Shown piece by piece: positions 56,731 to 64,000 of a stretch of DNA of 64,000 nucleotides (position 1 is its first letter; every line of letters begins with the position of its first letter). The notes under the pieces are model-generated. The model had not been told where the DNA came from, searched no databases, and saw nothing but the letters and a program-made list of their open reading frames with translations. Made by a program: the position numbers and the translations under genes. The stretch is from assembly GCA_020081605.1 (NCBI GenBank), contig JAHREC010000030.1, positions 1-64,000 on the forward strand, written 5' to 3'. Origin of the DNA: Albifimbria verrucaria (lineage: Eukaryota > Ascomycota > Sordariomycetes > Hypocreales > Stachybotryaceae).

Positions 56731-56849
56731 ACATACGACCATAGATGCATGAAAGCATGGGATCCCGTCCGCTCTCCCTTAATTAAGCATGTAATCGGCA
56801 GATTAGTAGTTGGGTCGGTGACGACCAGCGAATACCGGCTGTTGTATGT
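56731..56849 (+). rRNA. 5S ribosomal RNA (dispersed copy)
   Basis: Starts ACATACGACC and ends GTTGTATGT; the ends pair as helix I (ACATACGAC with GTTGTATGT, one G-U). Diagnostic internal segments are GGGATCCCGTCCGCTCTCCC and AGTAGTTGGGTCGGTGACGA followed by CCAGCGAAT, matching Neurospora-type 5S. The latter include the pol III internal control region. Length about 119 nt. A T-rich terminator (TTTTCTTTTT) follows at once. It stands alone between MIX23 and the OSBP gene, as expected in filamentous ascomycetes where 5S genes are not in the rDNA repeat. Helix II differs from the main Neurospora type but remains pairable (GCATG with CATGT). Confidence 0.92.
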
Positions 56850-56860
56850 TTTCTTTTTGC
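56850..56860 (+). terminator. pol III T-rich terminator of 5S gene
   Basis: TTTCTTTTTG directly follows the 5S 3' end; T runs of this kind end RNA polymerase III transcription. Confidence 0.6.
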
Positions 56861-58131
56861 CCAGAGTGCGAGTCCTTCCCACCCCCTCCCCTTCTTCTAT
56901 TGGTTAACCTGTTCTCTTCATTCCTCTTGAGTAGGAAGAAGATGAATAGCAACGAGTTAGTCATACAAGTTTTTGAGTGGTGATTTGGAGTCATAACTCC
57001 TTTGAGAGGGCAGCTTCAGAGCCCTTGCCAGCATGCATTATTCACGTTGTCAGTGTACACAGTAACAGGTACATTGTACATTATGGCAACTGAATGGTCG
57101 CACAGGGGAGGGGGTTGCTCTACCATAGAGGCTCGTGCCATATCAGGCATTTATTTCGAGGGTATGACAACAGAGTAGGAGCTGAGGACAATTGCGCACC
57201 ATGACGTAGATGGGGAGGAACCATACGAGGGAATAGCCCCTACAGTACTCTGTACAAACAACGAGAAATAGATAGCCTCTCATTAGGCAGCACCTATATA
57301 CCGGTACCTGTCGGCTACAGATGACACTCTGCAATAGCCATCTCGAGGTGAAGATGCTGCACCATCGGCATCAGCCACATCCGCGACCCCATATAGCTTA
57401 TCTGAGCCATGCATCCATCGAGCTCCACACTGTACCGAGTCTGAGACTGGTGCACGAAGCGAGGGAAGGGTCCTTGTTGGCGTTTAAAGGCCTTGCCCTG
57501 GGAATCCGAGTCAAGAAGACGAATACGGGAACCCTCTTGCTCCCAGGGTCAGCAAGGGCGGTGACCACCACTTCATCTCAGAGGAGGGGCCACCCCACCT
57601 CAGTCCGTCGAAGGGGATGATTGTCCGACCTGACTTGAGCCGGTAACATGTCGCGTGGGCGTTCGTGGGCCGTTGAGAGTGGCTTAGCTGCAAATGGCAA
57701 TAGTACTGTAATGTAAGGTGACGCCTTCTTTGCCGCCACGTCGTGACTGTCTTGTTTATTCCTTCATCTCGCCTGGCCAAATCCAGATACTGTCATTGTC
57801 CCTCCAACCAGAAGAAAAAAAAAGGTTCCGCCCCTTGGATCTTCAATTCTCCCTTCTCAACAACACCCTCCCTTCTCGAGCTGCGCCACTGGCCAACAAT
57901 CTCAGCACCTTCGCATTTCCGACGCCTCGTGCTCACAGCCCCTCACTGTCCCCTTCGGAAATACACTACGTAATGACCTGGTGTTGACAGCTTTGCCTCC
58001 ATTACTCCCGCATCATTCACACTTTCACAACTCGACCTGCGACCCCTAAGCCTGTATCGGCCATCCACCCTATCTTGCAAAATCCATACCGAATCCATTC
58101 TCACCACGCCTCCTTCGCGCCCCTTGCCATC

Positions 58132-59437
58132 ATGACTTCTTCCGCTGCTGCGTTGGCGCCAGGTTGGTCAGCCTTTCTCAAGGTATGCTCGTCCTTTCCG
58201 CTCCTCCGCAACCAACTTCTGTTGCATGCGCCACCGCTAACATCGCTCCTCAGTCTATCGCATCCTTCAATGGCGACCTGTCGTCCCTCACCGCGCCCCC
58301 TTTATCCTTTCTTCCCAGTCTCTTACCGAGTTCTCCTCGTACTGGGCCACACACCCGCCTTTGCTCACCGCGCCCGCCCTCGAGAACGACCCTGCCAAGC
58401 GCGCTCTTCTCGTCTTGAAATGGTTCCTATCCACCTTGAAGCATCAGTATGCCAGCCGTAGCGAGCAGTTCGGAAATGAAAAGAAGCCTCTCAACCCCTT
58501 CCTCGGCGAGCTGTTTCTAGGAACTTGGTCTGACGAAGCTGGTCGAACTACCCTGATCTCGGAGCAGGTCAGCCACCACCCCCGCCACTGCCTACTGCAT
58601 CCGCAACGATAAGACTGGCGTCCAGTTGGAGGGCTACAATGCTCAGAAGGCGACTTTCAAGAGCACCATTATTGTCAAGCAAATTGGTCACGCCGTGCTC
58701 ACAGTCCCTATCAGCTCAGGCGACAATGCCCAGACTGAGTCCTACCTTATCACACTTCCATCATTACATATCGAGGGTCTGATCTTTGGTACTCCTTTCG
58801 TTGAGCTCGACGGCTCAAGCTTCATTACTAGTTCGAGCGGCTACACTGCCAAGATCGACTACAGCGGCAAGGGTTGGTTGTCGGGCAAGAAGAACAGTGT
58901 TACGGCTACGGTATACCCCACCAACAAGGAGAAGGAGGTATTATATAACGTTACTGGACAATGGAACAAGGAGCTCAGCTTCCACAAGGGCCCAGCCAAG
59001 AACAATTCCTCCTCAACTCTTGTCTCAACCTACAACGCTGCCGAGACCAAGCAAACAGAGCTCGAGGTCGCCCCATTGGAGAAACAGCACCCTCTCGAAT
59101 CACGTCGCGCGTGGGCCAAGGTTGCCGAAGTCATTCAGACAGGAGATCTAGATGCTGTGTCTATTGAGAAGGGCAAGATTGAGCAAGCCCAACGCGATAT
59201 GCGAGCCAAGGAACGAGCCGAAAACCGCGTCTGGGAGCGCCGCTACTTCACCGCCGTAGAGGAAGCGACTCAACATTGAAGCAACTGGGCTCTGTTGTTG
59301 GCGTTCCCGAAAACGGCGACGCTGACAAGACGGGTGGACTCTGGAGATTCGATCTTGATAAAGCCAAGAAGGCTGAATCAGAGCAATTGAGCAGTGAGGA
59401 TGTCGCGACGATCGAGAAAGAACTTTTGGGCCGTTAG
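58132..59437 (+). CDS. oxysterol-binding protein homologue (KES1/OSH4 type)
   Basis: Sterol/PI4P exchanger at membrane contacts and Golgi. Two exons (58132-58182, 58254-59437), about 412 aa: a lone ORD domain, like yeast Kes1 (434 aa), without PH or ankyrin domains. Motifs: an N-terminal lid ([19 protein letters not shown] across the intron), [16 protein letters not shown], the family signature EQVSHHPP (interrupted by a C-run error), and [14 protein letters not shown]. It ends in [13 protein letters not shown]. Frame breaks near 58302 (T run), 58583 (C run; two bases) and 59268. The gene is convergent with FBA1. Confidence 0.93.
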
Positions 59438-59878
59438 CTTCGGCCCGTACATTCCAAGGACAAAACGAAGAGGAGATATGAATAAGTTGGTGCTTACCCG
59501 GTGTCCAGCGATAGTGGATTCTAGTGACTGGCATTGAGAACTTGGTCCATCAGACGGATAGAAACCTTAGGGCGCTTGATGTGTCAGATTGTATGATAGC
59601 ATGCAGACCTTTCAGGGACCTCCTCATGAGCAAAGATGAGGTCGTTGCGTTGAATTCCTATTACATCCTTTAATATATTACCAAATACGTCTCGAACTGT
59701 TGTGGACTGGGATACACCCCGTGCTGGGCAAGTCACAAGTTCAAGGCAGTGCATGAATCACGACACTGAGTCTACATAACATTGCAAACAGCAGAGTAAC
59801 TGTTGTCTTCTCTTTATTCAAATTTTTACAGCCTTTCCACATTCTATCCTCCTCTTGATAGGTCAAGTAACAATGCGC
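59438..59878. other. convergent intergenic region
   Basis: About 440 bp of 3' flanks; nothing supported. Confidence 0.45.
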
Positions 59879-61188
59879 TTACAACTGGTTCTGACAGTTG
59901 AAGTCCTTCAGGGCCTCACTGACACGAGCACTCATAGTCTTCTCACCCTCGCGAACCCAGACACGGGGCTAGTAGCAAGTTAGTATACGCTTTCTCGAGT
60001 TTCTTCTTGATTTCCGGACCACAGATTCCGGGTTAATATTTAGGGCACTTACGTCAAAGAACTTCTTGTTGGGCTTGTCCTCGCCGTCGGGGTTGCCGAC
60101 AGAGGTCATGAGGTAGTCCTTCTTCTTGAGCATGTAGTCGCGGATACCAGCCATGTAGGCAAACTGCATGTCGGTGTCCATGTTAACCTTGACAACACCG
60201 AAGCTGATAGCGTCGAGGTACTCCTGCTTGGAGGAGCCGGAGCCACCGTGGAAAACGAAGAAGACGGGCTTGTCGTCAGTGGCCTTGATGGCCTCCTTAA
60301 CGTGAGCCTGGTGCTTGCCCAGCAACTCGGGGTGGAGCTTGACGTTGCCAGGCTTGTAGACGCCGTGGACGTTACCAAAGCCAGCGGCGATGGAGAAGTA
60401 GGGGAGATAGGGAGAGAGTGTTGTAAATGTTGAGAATGTCCTCAGGCTGGGTGTAAAGGAGTTGTTGTCAACGTCCTCGTTGTTGACACCATCCTCCTCA
60501 CCACCAGTGATACCAATCTCCATCTCGAGCCACTGCTTCATGGGAGCAGCGCGCTTGAGGTACTTGGCGGTGGTCTCGATGTTCCAGTCAACAGCCTCCT
60601 CGGAAAGATCGATCATGTGGGAGCTGAACAGGGGCTCGCCGTGCTGCTTGAAGTAAGCCTCATCGGCATCGAGCATGCCATCGAGCCAAGGCAGGAGCTT
60701 CTTGGCACAGTGGTCAGTGTGCAGAACAACAGGAATGCCGTAGGTGGGGGCGATAGAGCGGATGTAGTGTGCGGCAGAGACGGCACCAGCAATGGAAGCG
60801 GCCTGGTCAGTGTTGCTAACACCCTGTTACACAAGCGTTAGCGGCCAAAACTTGCGTTGGGCACACAGATAGAGAGCGTTACCTTGCCAGCGAAGTAGGC
60901 AGCACCGCCCTGGGACATCTGAATGATGATAGGGGACTTGGCATCACGGGCAGCCTCGAGAGAGGCGACGACGGTGGAAGAAGAGGTGACGTTCTATAAC
61001 GAAAGTCGGTTAGAAGAGAAGAGGATGATGAGAAGGAGAACTCCACTGGTGAGCTTGTTGCAGGTATTGTTGGTACGTACGATAGCAGGCATAGCGAACT
61101 TGTGCTCGCGAGCGTACTTGAAAAGAGCGAGGACATCATCGCCGACAATGACGCCGGACTTGCGGCTCAGGACATCGGTGACACCCAT
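59879..61188 (-). CDS. fba1: fructose-bisphosphate aldolase, class II (FBA1)
   Basis: Zn-dependent glycolytic and gluconeogenic aldolase. Four exons (61188-61081, 60993-60883, 60823-60053, 59968-59879), 360 aa; yeast Fba1 is 359. It starts MGVTDVLSRKSGVIVGDDVL. Zn and substrate motifs are VVLHTDHC, AAGFGNVHGVYKPGNV, HGGSGSSKQEY and KVNMDTDMQFAYM. The C-terminus FNCQNQL is in its own exon. Three single-base losses fall within 60 bp (near 60457, 60412 and 60401). They cancel out, so the frame recovers but about 18 residues (LYTQPEDILNIYNTLSPIS) are scrambled in the raw reading. High-expression gene with a CT-rich 5' region. Confidence 0.96.
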
Positions 61189-63008
61189 ATTTGCGGTTGT
61201 TTGGTTTTGTTGAGGAGAGAAAGTGTTCTGCGCTCGGTGTCAGCAACGGCGGGGAGTGGTTGATGGGAGGACAAGACGGTAGCGTACGATATGAGAGCAA
61301 AAAGCTGCAGGATTCTAAGAAGTGTCAGTACCCGAGATCGGCGACTTGTGCAGTCAGGAGTTTCCAACGTGTAGGTATGGTGGGGAAAAGAAGGGCAGCT
61401 GTTGGAGGGAAGCGGCGCGGGGTTTTCTAGCAGGGCCATATCGATAACATCGGAGGAGGGGCTGTCGCTCGCTCAACGAAACAAGACGCTATGATGAAGT
61501 CATGATACATCTTTCGCGCATTGTCAAAGAGGATTGAGGAATTGAACGATCAATGACTTGAAGATTCAAGCCAGGATGTGGTATTCGCGGCCTCGCCATC
61601 TCCATCGGTGCGCATCTCGTTACCACTTGGTGCTTGAGCTTTGACAGACGGCCCGACATCGTCCTGTTCGTCTCCTCCAGCTCTGGAGAGCTCGGTGGTT
61701 CTCTAGAAGAGAATGTGTGGCAGTGATGGTTTGGGGTATGAATTCAAACTTACAGGATGCAACGCAGATATGGCCAAATGGCTGATTAGGAAAATGGGAT
61801 GGAGGATGTAAGAAGAGAACAAGTCGCAAAGCAAGGAGTAAGGCACGGCAGAAGACGTGGAGGGAAGGGGGCAGTTTAACATCAAACGCGGTAAGGTTTA
61901 GGTCGGGCTATCGTAGGACTAGTATCTGCCTGTACCTCAATGTATAAGGTAACTTCTCTTAGCTTTACCGAGCAGCCAAGCATCATACACCCTCGAGTAA
62001 CCGATCCCTCGGAAGCGCGCGGGACCTCGCGGGACGAAGTCCGATGGCTACAACCGAGCTCACCGTCGTGGCATGCTTTCCCGAAATAATTGCATATGCC
62101 ACGATAATTCTTCCGTCTTGCTGTATCGCAAGTAAAGTTCTGTTTGCATTGAAGGTACTTGAACGATACATCTGGCCTGTCTCCAGCAGTTACGTCACGT
62201 CCAAGCTGTAGGCAAATAAGGCCCTGAAACAAACATGTACCTCATTCAGCTCTAATTTTTTTCTGGCACAAAGACAGCTTGCGCCATGACATGGCACTGT
62301 AACAGCGGGCCTAGAAAACCCGCATTCAGCTGAAGAAAGCCCCAACGCGGTATTTTCTCATGATCATGCGAAGACCCGAGGGAAGAACATGGGATGCACG
62401 ACAACCGGAAGGCTCACGATCTATGACCTACGGCTCCAGTCATGGTTGTCTCCATCAGCGACGTCATCTGGTTGGTTCAATCCTACCTCAACCCTGTCAG
62501 AGCCGGCCGTAGACGCCCGAGATGCATCTCCGTGCATTGCCGTACTCATTCCGCGGCCAGCTCGGGGTTGGCGCCGGGAAGGCACAGTCCATTCACGAGC
62601 TGATCATAGGGTCCTTTCCCAGGCAGTATAGGTTATGTATCATTTTTGAACGGGTTAGGTGGTTTGCTGCGCTGTATGTATGCATCAGAAACGTTAAAAC
62701 CGTTACCACAAATGTTGGGACGGATGGCTTGTTAGTCTCCAGGTGTAGAGACCGATTTTGATTCACTAGTAATGAAAGGAGCTAATCTGTGTTGACTTTC
62801 GAGTCAATTAATGCTTCTGAGTTAGCTTTGGATGATTATCGTTTCCTTATGAACTAGGTAGCCATTGATGAACGAACAGCGTCACTACGTCTGATCATCC
62901 AAAAGTCCGATAAGATGATGCAGAAGCTGACTAATCGCATTTCTTTTCACAGCTGCTCATCCTTACCACCAATTCAGCTCCTGCAGCAAAAAACCATAGC
63001 TTTCCGCT
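61189..63008. other. 1.8 kb divergent intergenic region
   Basis: Upstream of FBA1 and BCS1. The FBA1-proximal part is pyrimidine-rich (on the minus strand) and may hold a 5' UTR intron. A 116-codon minus frame at 61882-62232 has several Cys but no recognisable domain. A GGTTCAATCC near 62468 resembles a tRNA B box but lacks a tRNA fold around it. No gene supported. Confidence 0.45.
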
Positions 63009-64000
63009 ATGTCGACGCAATCGTCAACGGCTTCGATATTTGGCCTCGATGCGCTGTTTGACAATCCCCTGTTCGCGGGAGGCATTGGCCTCGCCTCCAT
63101 TGGCGCAGCCGCAGCCTTTGCTCGCCGAGGAGCAATAGTCGCTCTCGGCGTTGCGCGTCGACGACTTCTTGTCAATGTCGAAATCAGCAAGCAAGATCCG
63201 GCATACCCATGGGTTCTCGCATGGCTCTCCCTGCCGCGGCAAAATCCTGGCTTCATTGCCTCTCGCCTGACCCGCATCCATAACCTGTCTGTCTCAACTA
63301 CAACCTCATCCCATTCGCAGGGCTCAGGCAAGGCGACCAACGCACATTTCTTCCTCCAGCCAGGCTACGGCAAGCACATTGTAAAGTTTGGTAACGCCTA
63401 CATCGCAGTCAACAGAGAGAAGCATAGTACGGCGAACATGAACACGGGAGAACCTCACGAAATTGTACAATTGACAACACTCTGGGCCCACCGACATGTA
63501 TTCGAGGATGTCTTTGGGGAGGCGCACAGATTGGCTGCGGAGGCCAATGAGGGAAAGACTGTCGTTTATGCGGCCCGTGGAATGGATTGGCAAATGCTAG
63601 GCGACCCGAGGAAGAAGCGGCCGATCGGCTCCGTCATCTTGGACGAAGGTGTCAAGGAAAATATTCTACGAGACGTACAAGACTTTTTGTCAAGACAGCA
63701 GTGGTATGTTGAGCGAGGAATACCTTACCGCAGAGGCTACCTACTGTTCGGCCCTCCCGGCAGTGGAAAACGTCATTCATCCAGGCTCTAGCTGGCGAAC
63801 TAGACTTTGGCGTGGCCATGATCAACCTAAGCGAGATGGGCATGTCAGACGATAAGCTAGCTGCTTTGTTAACAAAGCTTCCCAAAAGGACTCTGCTACT
63901 TCTTGAAGATGCCGATGCCGCCTTCGTCAATCGTCGGCAGCGGGATGCGGATGGATACAGTGGCGCTACTGTAACCTTCTCCGGCCTGCTCAATGCTTTG
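63009..64000 (+). CDS. bcs1: mitochondrial AAA chaperone BCS1 (5' part, truncated by window)
   Basis: Inner-membrane AAA protein that translocates the Rieske protein into complex III. The gene starts with MSTQSSTASIFGLDALFDNP and runs off the right edge. An N-terminal membrane helix (GGIGLASIGAAAAFARRG) leads into the BCS1-specific domain (RGMDWQMLGDPRKKRPIGSV) and the AAA domain: WYVERGIPYRRGYLLFGPPG, then Walker A GPPGSGK and Walker B LLLLEDADAAF. The frame break near 63771 (GGAAAACG) is one missing A inside the Walker A loop, restoring GSGKTSFIQALAGELD. The C-terminal half is outside the window. Confidence 0.93.

Larger units (their letters stand above)
56155..58131. other. 2 kb divergent intergenic region containing the 5S gene
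   Basis: Upstream of MIX23 and of the OSBP gene. The only gene I support inside is the 5S rRNA at 56731-56849. The right part (57720-58130) is CT-rich, as expected of a strong fungal promoter and 5' UTR. Confidence 0.5.

Noticed and set aside
61882..62232. Cys-containing 116-codon minus frame, considered as a small secreted protein
   Set aside because: No signal peptide, irregular Cys spacing, and no splice structure.
62455..62500. tRNA-like B box GGTTCAATCC
   Set aside because: The T stem has a mismatch and no A box, anticodon arm or acceptor stem can be built around it.
7758..63771. Pseudogene or programmed-frameshift explanation for the frame breaks
   Set aside because: Breaks occur at a similar rate in essential single-copy genes, lack slippery-site structure, and conserved motifs continue intact after each.
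1..64000. CRISPR array, prokaryotic operon or intact transposon
   Set aside because: No regularly spaced repeats, Cas or transposase motifs; gene structure is eukaryotic throughout.

Overview
The window is nuclear DNA of a filamentous ascomycete, most likely a Sordariomycete. The evidence is short (50-80 nt) GT-AG introns with GCTAAC-like branch sites, a DIM-5-type H3K9 methyltransferase, a Neurospora-like dispersed 5S rRNA gene, and a 2.8 kb block of almost pure A+T that looks like RIP-mutated repeat DNA. I cannot fix the genus from sequence alone.

Layout. 1-2.8 kb: AT-rich block with degenerate direct repeats. 4.4-20 kb: Na+/phosphate symporter (PHO4 type), ribosome-biogenesis factor ERB1, a secreted SGNH/GDSL hydrolase, an Ish1/Msc1-repeat protein, proteasome ATPase RPT5, mitochondrial uL10m, and a DUF4870/Tic20-like membrane protein. 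20.4-30 kb: tRNA ligase TRL1, a small ankyrin protein, RNase P/MRP subunit RPP40, tRNA methyltransferase TRM11 and the GID E3 receptor GID4/VID24; three of these five act in tRNA maturation. 32-42 kb: exon-junction protein mago nashi, beta-COP, a UBTD/DC-UbP ubiquitin-domain protein, DIM-5, and SEC61 gamma. 42.7-51 kb: cytosolic AspRS, a 75-aa membrane protein, a BTB/POZ protein, a CSN8/PSMD8/eIF3K-like protein, and a sphingoid-base kinase. 52-64 kb: NatA auxiliary subunit NAT1, MIX23, a 5S rRNA gene, an OSBP-family lipid transfer protein, class II aldolase FBA1, and the 5' part of BCS1. RPP40, GID4 and mago nashi are split into such short exons that they do not appear as long ORFs; I rebuilt them from splice signals and family motifs. 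In total I support 27 protein genes and one rRNA gene.

The most striking property is technical. At least 49 reading-frame breaks interrupt 22 of the 27 genes, including essential single-copy ones. Nearly all are repaired by one added base, usually within or beside a short homopolymer. This looks like systematic base loss in the underlying sequence, not pseudogenes. CDS coordinates below therefore span frame breaks, and protein lengths assume one restored base per break (two at a few sites).

I found no CRISPR array, intact transposon, biosynthetic cluster or clearly new system. The most interesting biological items are the tRNA-maturation neighbourhood, a start-codon-only exon in the UBTD gene, a probable GC-AG intron in RPP40, a perfect 16-bp inverted repeat, the RIP-like block, and two unidentified coding-like stretches.
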